Below are positions 6,702 to 13,611 of a DNA stretch of 18,960 bases, piece by piece. Under the pieces are notes generated by a model. That model made no database searches. It was not told the DNA's origin and saw only the letters and a program-made list of their open reading frames with translations. Each line of letters starts with the position of its first letter. Within the stretch, counting starts at the first letter, position 1. Made by a program: the position numbers and the translations under genes. Location: NCBI GenBank assembly GCA_028701555.1, contig JAQVQN010000005.1, forward strand, positions 1 through 18,960. The letters are read 5' to 3'. Origin of the DNA: Kiritimatiellia bacterium. GTDB taxonomy: Bacteria; Verrucomicrobiota; Kiritimatiellia; RFP12; UBA1067.

Positions 6702-8372
6702 ATGTGGTTCAGAGTGTGCGCGAGCGCGGTTTTGCTGATGTTGGCCGGCAGCAGCCTGGGCAATGCTGCCGGGTCTTTATTGCGATCTGTCTATCCAGCA
6801 GGCGGCAGGGTCGGGAGCGAGATTGAGGTCGAGGTCTGCGGCAGCGATTTGGCTGGGCCGTATCAGGCCGTGATCAGCGGCGTCGGCGTCAAGGCGACCT
6901 TTCTCGGCAAGAAACAGGTCAGGCAACTGAACAAGAAGGGGCGGCCTGTTTCTGTGCCTGTTTCGGACCGTTTCCGCTTCCGGGTGGTGGTTGAGAAAGA
7001 CGCGGAGCCGGGCATTCGCATGTTTCGATTGGCTTACGCTCAGGAACTTAGCGAGCCTTTAGGGTTCGAGATTGCCGACCTGCCCGAGCAGGAGGCCACT
7101 GTTAAAAGCGGTGGCGCGATGGATCCATGCCGTGTGGCAGAGATGCCGGTATGCTTGAACGGACGTGTGCAGACGGAGGAGGGCGATCGCTACGCCTTTG
7201 CTGCCAACCGCGGGACTGTGCTAGTGGCTAAGGCCGTTCCGGAGGTGTTGCCTTTCAACGGCTTTGTGCCGGAGTTGATGTTCTGCGATGCTCGCGGCAA
7301 TCCATGCGATTCGGTGACGCGCTATGGCGCGGCAGGGGCACCGGTCAGCGTGTTTCAGGTTCCGCAGGACGGCGAGTATGTGCTGAAGGTTACGGCGAGG
7401 GCAGGGAAACCCGGAGACATCTGTGTCTACCGGGTGCGACTGGGGGAATTACCGGTGATCACCTCTTTTTCGCCGGTCTCGGCGGTCAAAGGCGAGAGTC
7501 TGAACGTGCGCCTGACAGGCTATAACCTGGCCCGTGAGCGGGTGCGCCTGTTTACTGGCGGCAAGAATAGCCAGATGTGCCTGGACACTATCACGGAGGG
7601 GGCATATGTGTTGCCGTCGCTGGGGTTTGAACTGCGTGAGAGCGGGGCTGAGGCTGAACTGCTGCCCCAGCCTGAGTTCATGGCATATATGACGCCTGCG
7701 TCTTTGAATATTCCAGCCAACGGCAGCGCGTTGGTCACGGTGCGTGTGAGGCGTTTGAACGGGTTTGACGGTGATGTGCGTGTTCAGCTCGATTATCCTC
7801 CGCTCGGCATCGCGTGCGAAGGAGGTTTTGTGCCTGCTGGCCAGGACACCTGCCGCATGACGGTCTCGACAGATGGACACCGTTATCCTAAAACGCTGTT
7901 CGAACTGGCTCTGACGGCAGAAGGCGAAATGGACGGCGCAAAGTTACGGCGGCCTGTGATACCGGTGCGGCATGCGGGTGGGGAAGATGCCGAAACGTTC
8001 AGGGAGTTCGCGGGATTGGCGGTCAGGGTCAACGCGCAGACGCGGTCGTTGCGGATAGAAACGGCTGCGTCGCGCCCGGTCAGTCTCACATTGGGACAGG
8101 CGGTTCCTCTGAAGCTCTCAAGCCCGGTGTTCTCGGCCCAGAGCGGCAGCTTGTATCAGCCTGTGGCAGTATGGCCGGCGACTGGGTTTTCGGTTGAGGG
8201 CATGCAGCAGGCAAACCGTAAAGAAAGCGCGTCGGTTTTGCTGACGGCGGACCCAAGGGTTATGCGATCCGGAGAAAAGGGCTTTTTTATACTGGGACTC
8301 GTGAAGAGAGGTGACGCTGGCGGCGAAATATTGTCAGTGTCGCAAAGTGTGCCGTATGTTGTCACGGAATGA
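6702..8372 (+). CDS. Secreted multi-domain beta-sandwich protein (IPT/TIG-like and PPC-like modules)
   Basis: A 556-residue exported protein with a signal peptide (MWFRVCASAVLLMLAGSSLGNAA, described by its hydrophobic core at 8-20 and AA cleavage near 23). Residues 26-115 look like an IPT/TIG-type module (SVYPAGGRVGSEIEVEVCG). Residues 146-250 resemble a bacterial pre-peptidase C-terminal (PPC) domain (DRYAFAANRGTVL ... PQDGEYVLKVTARAG). A second IPT-like module begins at 250 (VITSFSPVSAVKGESLNV). Residues 325-425 form another beta-rich segment (YMTPASLNIPANGSALVTV), and the C-terminal 130 residues are not recognised. No catalytic motif is visible, so binding or scaffolding in the envelope is likely. 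GGGGG (6691-6695) before the ATG acts as ribosome site. The stop is 15 bases before the UDP-glucose dehydrogenase gene, so the two are probably co-transcribed. Confidence 0.85.
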   Translation: MWFRVCASAVLLMLAGSSLGNAAGSLLRSVYPAGGRVGSEIEVEVCGSDLAGPYQAVISGVGVKATFLGKKQVRQLNKKGRPVSVPVSDRFRFRVVVEKDAEPGIRMFRLAYAQELSEPLGFEIADLPEQEATVKSGGAMDPCRVAEMPVCLNGRVQTEEGDRYAFAANRGTVLVAKAVPEVLPFNGFVPELMFCDARGNPCDSVTRYGAAGAPVSVFQVPQDGEYVLKVTARAGKPGDICVYRVRLGELPVITSFSPVSAVKGESLNVRLTGYNLARERVRLFTGGKNSQMCLDTITEGAYVLPSLGFELRESGAEAELLPQPEFMAYMTPASLNIPANGSALVTVRVRRLNGFDGDVRVQLDYPPLGIACEGGFVPAGQDTCRMTVSTDGHRYPKTLFELALTAEGEMDGAKLRRPVIPVRHAGGEDAETFREFAGLAVRVNAQTRSLRIETAASRPVSLTLGQAVPLKLSSPVFSAQSGSLYQPVAVWPATGFSVEGMQQANRKESASVLLTADPRVMRSGEKGFFILGLVKRGDAGGEILSVSQSVPYVVTE

Positions 8373-8387
8373 AAAGGGAGAAGTTTA

Positions 8388-9761
8388 ATGAACGGAAATA
8401 TTGTTTGCATTGGCGCCGGATATGTTGGCGGTCCGACCATGGCGATGATCGCGCTCAAATGTCCGGATCGGCGTGTGACGGTTGTAGATGTCAACGCGCG
8501 GCGGATAGCGGCGTGGAACTCAGACAAGCTGCCAATATACGAGCCGGGGCTGCTGGAAGTGGTCAAGCAGTGCCGCGGGCGCAATCTGTTCTTTTCGACA
8601 GAGATCGCCAAGAGTATTGAAGAGAATGACATCATATTTGTGGCGGTCAACACACCCACCAAGTCGTTCGGACATGGGGCGGGATACGCGCCTGATCTGC
8701 AATATTGGGAGGCGACGGCGCGTCTGATCCACGACCATGCCAAAAGCGACAAGCTGGTGGTTGAGAAATGCACTTTGCCGGTGCGCACGGCTGCGGCGAT
8801 GTCGCGGATTCTGCACACCGGCAAATCACCGTATCACTTCGAGGTACTGTCCAATCCGGAGTTCCTGGCGGAAGGCACGGCAATCGCGGATCTAGAGAAT
8901 CCGGATCGCGTGTTGATAGGGGCGGACAATACTCGCACCGGGCACAAGGCACTGCGGGAGATCGTCGCGATTTATGCGAGCTGGGTGCCGCGCCGCAAGA
9001 TCTTGACCGCGAACGTATGGTCCAGCGAGTTGTCAAAGCTGGCAGCCAACGCCATGCTGGCACAGCGCGTGAGTTCGATGAACGCGCTGTCGGCTTTATG
9101 CGAGGCGACAGACGCGGACATTACGGAGGTTTCGCGCGCGGTAGGCATGGACACCCGGATCGGGTCCAAGTTCCTGCAGGCGGGCATCGGTTTTGGAGGA
9201 TCCTGTTTCAAGAAGGACATTCTCAATTTGGTTTATCTTTGTGAAACCTATAATCTTCAGGCGGCGGCTGAATATTGGCGGCAGGTGGTTGCGGTCAACG
9301 AGTGGCAGCAAGCGCGTTTTGTAGGAAACATCGTGCGAGCGATGTTCAACACCATCTCCGGCAAACGGCTGGCGCTGTTGGGATTTGCCTTTAAGGCTGA
9401 TACGGGGGACACGCGTGAGAGTCCGGCGATCAAGGTGTCGCGTCTGCTGGCGGAAGAGCAGGCGCAGGTGGTGGTCTGCGATCCGCAAGCATTAGAAAAT
9501 GCGCGCGCTGATCTGGCCGACCTCGGCGGGAGAGTCCGCTATGAAGCCGATCCTTATGCCGCAACTCTCGGGGCGGACGCGGTACTTATACTGACCGACT
9601 GGAACTGTTTCCGTGATCTGGATTACGCGCGCATTCTTGGCGGCATGCGCAAGCCGGCGTTTCTTTTTGACGGGCGCAATTGTGTTGACCACGAAAAGTT
9701 ATTTAGTCTGGGCTTCAACGTTTATGCGGTCGGCAAGCCAGCGCGTTCTCATTTGCAGTGA
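8388..9761 (+). CDS. ugd: UDP-glucose 6-dehydrogenase, eukaryotic-type
   Basis: A 457-residue cytoplasmic enzyme that oxidises UDP-glucose to UDP-glucuronate with two NAD+, feeding polysaccharide and UDP-sugar synthesis. The NAD-binding motif is GAGYVGGP (9-16), and the catalytic Cys273 lies in GFGGSCFKKD. Lys217 in WSSELSKLAANA and Glu in FLAEGTA complete the active site. Many blocks match animal UGDH almost word for word (AWNSDKLPIYEPGL, VNTPTKSFGHGAGYAPDL, GFAFKADTGDTRES), unlike the shorter Ugd of E. coli, and the length fits this longer class minus the animal C-terminal tail. AAGGGAG at 8374-8380 lies 7 bases before the ATG. It follows the secreted protein gene closely. This eukaryotic-like type is known in several bacterial phyla, so it need not be a recent transfer. 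Confidence 0.96.
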   Translation: MNGNIVCIGAGYVGGPTMAMIALKCPDRRVTVVDVNARRIAAWNSDKLPIYEPGLLEVVKQCRGRNLFFSTEIAKSIEENDIIFVAVNTPTKSFGHGAGYAPDLQYWEATARLIHDHAKSDKLVVEKCTLPVRTAAAMSRILHTGKSPYHFEVLSNPEFLAEGTAIADLENPDRVLIGADNTRTGHKALREIVAIYASWVPRRKILTANVWSSELSKLAANAMLAQRVSSMNALSALCEATDADITEVSRAVGMDTRIGSKFLQAGIGFGGSCFKKDILNLVYLCETYNLQAAAEYWRQVVAVNEWQQARFVGNIVRAMFNTISGKRLALLGFAFKADTGDTRESPAIKVSRLLAEEQAQVVVCDPQALENARADLADLGGRVRYEADPYAATLGADAVLILTDWNCFRDLDYARILGGMRKPAFLFDGRNCVDHEKLFSLGFNVYAVGKPARSHLQ

Positions 9762-9825
9762 AAGCAAGTGCCAAGCGTTTACCAAGTCGTTGCGAGAAGA
9801 TTCCGGGCTAGGCTGCGTGACGGTG

Positions 9826-10668
9826 CTATATCTGCGGAACCGCTAGCCGTGCCAGGAATTTGTCCACCAGCGCAGCCATGATTGGCGCGGAGCTTCGGGT
9901 CTGCTGCAAGACCTCTTCGTGCGAGAGATGCGGGCCGCTGATGCCGGCCGCCATGTTTGTGATGCAACTTAGAGCCGCTACGCGCATTCCTGCGGCGCTG
10001 GCGACGGTCACTTCAGGCACCGTGGACATGCCGACTGCATCCGCGCCCATGCGCGCGTACGCTCGAATCTCGGCTGGGGTTTCGTATACAGGCCCGGCGG
10101 TAAAGGCGTATATACCCTCGCTTAGCACCGCACCTGCCTCTGCCGCGGCCTGATGCAGATGTTTGCGCATTGCCGTTTCATAAACCTGAGATTGGTCCGG
10201 GAAACGCGTGCCCCAGCCGGGCATGACTGGGCCGGCGAGCGGATTCAAGCCGATCGTGTTGATGTGGTCAACAATGGCCATCAGGTCGCCGGGTTTGAAA
10301 GCCGGGTTGATGCCGCCTGCGGCGTTGGTGACCAGCAGGCACGTCGAGCCCATGCGCCGCAGCAGTTCCACGGGCAGGACTACCGGTGCCCAGCCTGCAC
10401 CCTCGTACCAGTGGCGGCGGCCGAGAAAAGCCGCGAAGCGCAGTCCATGTCGCTCGAACAGACGGAACTCGCCGGTGTGGCCGACAACCGTGCTGGCACC
10501 CAGTCCCGGGATGTCGGCATAAGGGATCCGCGCTAATATATGGTCGACGGTCAGGGACTCGCTCCAGCCTGAACCTAGGATCAGCCCGCAGACGGGCGGT
10601 TGTTCGAAACATACCGGCGGCAGTACGGTGGCGGCGGAATCAAAAACATCTGCATTCATGTCAGTCAT
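9826..10668 (-). CDS. punA: Purine nucleoside phosphorylase, trimeric type (6-oxopurine specific)
   Basis: A 280-residue enzyme that splits inosine and guanosine with phosphate to base plus ribose-1-phosphate in purine salvage. Visible motifs are LILGSGW (phosphate-binding Ser33), VVGHTGE (His64), GRRHWYEG (His86), TNAAGGIN, YETPAE (Glu200), GADAVGMSTVPE (Met214, Ser215) and CITNMAAG (Asn238). Glu200 and Asn238 correspond to human Glu201 and Asn243, which read 6-oxopurines, so this is not a methylthioadenosine phosphorylase. The frame opens with ATG at 10668; a second ATG is at 10659. Neither has a good ribosome site (only AGG 2 bases before the first), so the start is not certain. It converges with the ugd gene, and a hairpin separates it from the upstream pyrC operon. 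The symbol follows common use for this class. Confidence 0.95.
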   Translation of the reverse strand: MTDMNADVFDSAATVLPPVCFEQPPVCGLILGSGWSESLTVDHILARIPYADIPGLGASTVVGHTGEFRLFERHGLRFAAFLGRRHWYEGAGWAPVVLPVELLRRMGSTCLLVTNAAGGINPAFKPGDLMAIVDHINTIGLNPLAGPVMPGWGTRFPDQSQVYETAMRKHLHQAAAEAGAVLSEGIYAFTAGPVYETPAEIRAYARMGADAVGMSTVPEVTVASAAGMRVAALSCITNMAAGISGPHLSHEEVLQQTRSSAPIMAALVDKFLARLAVPQI

Positions 10669-10719
10669 AACCTATAAATTGCTGATTTTATCAAACAAGA
10701 GCCGTGTTAAAAACGGTAG

Positions 10720-10738
10720 GCCCGTTCCCCGAACGGGC
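10720..10738 (-). terminator. Hairpin after pyrC, likely terminator
   Basis: GCCCGTTC and GAACGGGC form a perfect 8-bp stem around a 3-base loop. Read on the minus strand it lies 92 bases after the pyrC stop and is followed, after 7 bases, by TTTTT. The delayed U-tract makes it less than ideal as an intrinsic terminator. An overlapping alternative pairing (AACGG with CCGTT, 10713-10725) exists but may be chance. Confidence 0.45.
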
Positions 10739-10830
10739 TGCAGACGGTTCATGGAACCTTCCCTGCCAACCAATTGAACTTAGAGCGTTACAGTTATACC
10801 TCTCGTTTTGCCTGTCCCAGTGGGCTGCGG

Positions 10831-12096
10831 CTAGATGTCACGGAAAGTTGTGCGGCCTTGGCAGACGGTTAGTACAGCGCGGGCCGGCAGCTTCCATCCG
10901 GCGAAAGGCGTGTTGCGCGCGAGCGAACGGAATGTGCCGGGGTTGACCTGCCAAGGTTTACGGGTGTCGATCAGCGTCAAGTCGGCAAGAGTGCTGGGCG
11001 CGAGATTAGGGGCGGGTGCGCCCAGCAGCGCGGCTGGTCCGAGTGTCCAGCGCGCCACCCAGTCGAGTATGGACATGCCCTCCTCCGCAACCATCACGCG
11101 CCAGGTTACGCCGATGGCGGTTTCGAGCCCGATGACGCCGAATGCGGCTTTTTTGAAGCCGTGATCTTTCGTCGCGGCTGTGTGCGGGGCGTGGTCCGTG
11201 GCGAACAGCGTGAGCGTATTGTCGAGCACTCCATCACGGATTGCCCGCACATCCGTGCGGTTGCCGAGCGGCGGGTTCATGCGGTAGTTCCCGTCATCGC
11301 CAGGGATATCCTCGACTGCCAGAGCGAGATGGTGCGGCGAAGCCTCGCCGGTTACTGGCAGACCTTCGGCGCGGGCCGCGCGGATAGCCGCAACAGAGGC
11401 GGCGCAAGAGATGTGTTGGATGTGCATGGCGCAACCGGTCTCGCGGCAAAGGCGGATATCGCGCACGACCGCCGCAATTTCGGCTTCCGGCGGGAATAGC
11501 GGCAGGCCGAGTTGAGAGGCAAGGGCACAGTCGCGGATCATGCCGTTCCCGGCGATGTCGGGCAGAACCGCGTGATCCATCACCGGCTTGCCCAGCTTCG
11601 CGGCGCGGGTCATAGCCGCGCGCATGAGGGTTTCGTCGGCCACGGTGGCACCGTCATCCGTGAAAGCCGCGGCACCGGCAGTGGCGAGATCGGCGAGATC
11701 GGCGATTTCGCGTCCTTGCCGTCCGCGCGTGATACAGGCCGAAGGCAGGATTTTGACCGGCAGGGAGTCCTCGATCTGCGTACGCAACCATTCGGCAGAG
11801 TCACCGGCCGGGTTTGTGTTGGGCATGGTCACCACATGCGTGAAGCCGCCTGCGGCTGCTGCCGCAGCACCGCTTTGGCGGGTCTCGGCCAGCGTGTTGC
11901 CGGGATCGCGGAAATGCACATGCACATCCCAGAAGCCGGGAGCCGCGATCAGGCCTGCCGCATTTATGACGGTCAGCCCATCGGCAGTAACGCCGTCTTC
12001 ACGGATGACACCGTCGCTAATGATAATGTCAGCGGTCTCGTCACGCCCAGTGGCGGGATCGACGACCCGCACGGATTTCAGCACAAGGTTTGTCAT
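10831..12096 (-). CDS. pyrC: Dihydroorotase, class I
   Basis: A 421-residue amidohydrolase that interconverts carbamoyl-aspartate and dihydroorotate in pyrimidine synthesis. The metal ligands and substrate residues of class I enzymes are all present: His59 and His61 in DVHVHFRDPG, Arg63, Asn93 in MPNTNP, Asp147/148 in FTDDGATV, His175 in VMDHAVLPD, the His of ASPHHL (255/256), Asn274 in MNPPLGNR and Asp301/His305 in ATDHAPH. The family lysine or bridging aspartate arrangement is therefore compatible with full activity. The length is usual (about 420-430). The ATG overlaps the stop of the upstream 72-residue gene as ATGA, so translation is probably coupled. No aspartate carbamoyltransferase gene is visible here. 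Confidence 0.95.
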   Translation of the reverse strand: MTNLVLKSVRVVDPATGRDETADIIISDGVIREDGVTADGLTVINAAGLIAAPGFWDVHVHFRDPGNTLAETRQSGAAAAAAGGFTHVVTMPNTNPAGDSAEWLRTQIEDSLPVKILPSACITRGRQGREIADLADLATAGAAAFTDDGATVADETLMRAAMTRAAKLGKPVMDHAVLPDIAGNGMIRDCALASQLGLPLFPPEAEIAAVVRDIRLCRETGCAMHIQHISCAASVAAIRAARAEGLPVTGEASPHHLALAVEDIPGDDGNYRMNPPLGNRTDVRAIRDGVLDNTLTLFATDHAPHTAATKDHGFKKAAFGVIGLETAIGVTWRVMVAEEGMSILDWVARWTLGPAALLGAPAPNLAPSTLADLTLIDTRKPWQVNPGTFRSLARNTPFAGWKLPARAVLTVCQGRTTFRDI

Positions 12097-12311
12097 GATC
12101 CGGTACCCTCGCTTGCCTCAGGACTGCCTGTTGCCGGTTGAGCCGGAGCGCGCTCGCCATCGAAGGCCGCGCGCAGCCGCTTGTCGGAAGAACTTTCCTG
12201 GCGGCGGCACACCGGCATCCCGATACGCCGGGCGAGCTCGCGGCGCGCCTGACGTCCGGCCAGCCACTCTTCCCAAGTCCACTTCGTTCTGACAGCCTCA
12301 GCGGAGTTCAT
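12093..12311 (-). CDS. Small basic hypothetical protein between a nucleotidyltransferase and pyrC
   Basis: A 72-residue protein starting MNSAEAVRTKWTWEEWLAG, followed by a highly basic helix-like segment (RQARRELARRIG) and a low-complexity Pro/Ala/Ser/Gly tail. I do not recognise a family. The start at 12311 is well supported: AGGAGG (12323-12318) lies exactly 6 bases upstream. The frame is open 37 codons further up, but that part only mirrors the nucleotidyltransferase gene in another frame. It overlaps the nucleotidyltransferase stop by 14 bases and pyrC by ATGA. The tight overlap and the small charged product next to a minimal nucleotidyltransferase recall two-gene toxin-antitoxin-like modules, but nothing here proves that. 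No membrane segment or signal peptide is visible. Confidence 0.7.
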   Translation of the reverse strand: MNSAEAVRTKWTWEEWLAGRQARRELARRIGMPVCRRQESSSDKRLRAAFDGERAPAQPATGSPEASEGTGS

Positions 12312-12894
12312 TCTCGACCTCCTGCCGCAAAGCCTTGACATCATCCAGCACCTTGAACGAGGGCAGGGCCGCCAGACGGCAAACCTCGTTCCAGTCGAAA
12401 GGCGATTCGCCAGCCAGACCAACCGCCATTATCTTTTTGGCCGTGTCATACATGGCGTTGTCCCTTGCCGGGTAGGTGGCGGACAGCAAACGTTCCACCA
12501 ACTGCAATTCCGCCGGAATCAGGCTTATAGGGCCGTATGGCGTTTGAAGCTCGCGCGCCGGACTCGCAGACTCATTTTCCAGCAGGCCAAGCATATCGAC
12601 AAAAAGACCGCCCGCCTTCCAACTGCGCGGTCCGCCTGTCGCGCCCAAGCGTCCCATCAGTTCCTGCGCCAGACGCAGAGGTATAGGCTCAATCCTGCGG
12701 CGGCAGAAATCAATATCGCCTGACATGTAAGCGCCTTCAGTATAGAACTCGACAGCCGATCCGCCTACGACCATCAGAGGCCACCCCGCATCGCTGAAGA
12801 GCGTAGAGACCACGCCAGCCAGCTTCAACGCACGCTCAAGCAAATCCGGCGTGGCCTCAATATCCTTCATGGCCGCTTTAAGGTCAAAATTCAT
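12298..12894 (-). CDS. Minimal nucleotidyltransferase-fold protein (DUF6036/AbiEii-like)
   Basis: A 198-residue cytoplasmic protein with the polymerase-beta-like nucleotidyltransferase signature: GGSAV (44-48), then DID (Asp60, Asp62) in MSGDIDFCRR, and a probable third metal ligand Asp100 in LFVDMLG. The C-terminal half is helical (LQLVERLLSATYPARDNAMYDTAKK). The pattern resembles single-domain nucleotidyltransferases of the DUF6036 and AbiEii groups, some of which are toxins or modify tRNA or proteins; the substrate here is unknown. The ATG at 12894 has no good ribosome site. It is the first gene of an operon with a small basic protein and pyrC, and it is divergent from the GtrA gene with 140 bases between. 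Confidence 0.82.
   Translation of the reverse strand: MNFDLKAAMKDIEATPDLLERALKLAGVVSTLFSDAGWPLMVVGGSAVEFYTEGAYMSGDIDFCRRRIEPIPLRLAQELMGRLGATGGPRSWKAGGLFVDMLGLLENESASPARELQTPYGPISLIPAELQLVERLLSATYPARDNAMYDTAKKIMAVGLAGESPFDWNEVCRLAALPSFKVLDDVKALRQEVENELR
12318..12323 (-). promoter_or_regulatory. Ribosome-binding site deciding the start of the 72-residue protein
   Basis: A perfect AGGAGG lies 6 bases before the ATG at 12311, inside the end of the nucleotidyltransferase gene. It is the strongest Shine-Dalgarno match I noticed in the window and argues that the small gene is real and well translated. Confidence 0.7.
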
Positions 12895-13002
12895 GCCAAT
12901 AGCGTCGCATATCGCCTTTTCACGGACAACTAAAAACTAGTTCTAGGCAATTAATGGCTAAAAAAAGTGTAAGGGTTGTTATTCACGTACGCCGTTTGGT
13001 AT

Positions 13003-13008
13003 TATAAG
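13003..13008 (+). promoter_or_regulatory. Possible -10 element of the GtrA gene
   Basis: TATAAG lies 27 bases before the ATG at 13035. TATTCA (12980-12985) is a weak -35 candidate with a 17-base spacer. It sits in the AT-rich gap between divergent genes, where a promoter is expected, but the match is modest. Confidence 0.35.
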
Positions 13009-13034
13009 CGCCTCAGAGCAAAGGCAGAAAAGCG

Positions 13035-13529
13035 ATGATAGCATTGATTAAGCAACAGTTAGGGCATGATGCTTCCCCGCTGGTGCAGTTCATGAAATAC
13101 GGCATCGTCGGCGGTATGGCTACCGGAATCAACGTTTTTGTTTTTTTTCTTTGCGGCTGGTTTATTTTGCCGTGTCTGACGCAGGATGACATTGCTGTGC
13201 GGGTGCTGGGGCTGACCGCCCCAGCGATCCGGCAAGGTGCGCGCGCCTTTAACGCGGCGTGCTGCAATGCGGCTGGTTTTACAGTCTCGAACATTTTCTG
13301 TTATGTTCTAAACCGCATGTTCGTCTTCAGACCCGGAAGGCACCACTGGGTGATGGAATTCATGCTTTTTTTCGGGGTGTCCGGCATAAGCTGGATCATC
13401 GGCACAGTGCTCCAGACGCTTTTGATAACACAGGCGGGCATTCAGACCACGCTGGCGTTCGGCGCGAACATAATCGTTGCGTTGATGATCAATTTTGCCA
13501 TGCGCAAGTTTGTGATTTTTAAGGGATGA
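13035..13529 (+). CDS. GtrA-family membrane protein
   Basis: A 164-residue integral membrane protein with four hydrophobic segments (about residues 20-45, 75-100, 108-130 and 136-158). The start of the first (FMKYGIVGGMATGINV) and the SNIFCYVLNRMFVF segment after the second are the GtrA/DPMS-like signature; the last helix ends in MINFAMRKFVIFKG, also typical. GtrA proteins are thought to flip lipid-linked sugars (for example undecaprenyl-phosphate-glucose) or to help in O-antigen and teichoic acid glycosylation. An insertion of about 25 residues (LTQDDIAVRVLG onward) lies between helices 1 and 2. No glycosyltransferase is adjacent in this window, so the lipid-sugar substrate is unknown. The gene converges with the xylulokinase gene. 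Confidence 0.92.
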   Translation: MIALIKQQLGHDASPLVQFMKYGIVGGMATGINVFVFFLCGWFILPCLTQDDIAVRVLGLTAPAIRQGARAFNAACCNAAGFTVSNIFCYVLNRMFVFRPGRHHWVMEFMLFFGVSGISWIIGTVLQTLLITQAGIQTTLAFGANIIVALMINFAMRKFVIFKG

Positions 13530-13611
13530 GCAGGGGGTGGTGTCGAGGTTACCTATCCCAGGTATACGACGCAGACATCGCGGCGAGCCGTTCCCGCCAA
13601 CAGTGCCGCGC

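Noticed and set aside
11512..12292. Long plus-strand open frames opposite pyrC
   Set aside because: They are antisense to a complete dihydroorotase with all catalytic residues, in GC-rich DNA where such shadows are common.
12312..12422. A longer N-terminus for the 72-residue protein
   Set aside because: These 37 codons lie wholly within the nucleotidyltransferase gene and read as its shadow; the AGGAGG site points to the ATG at 12311.
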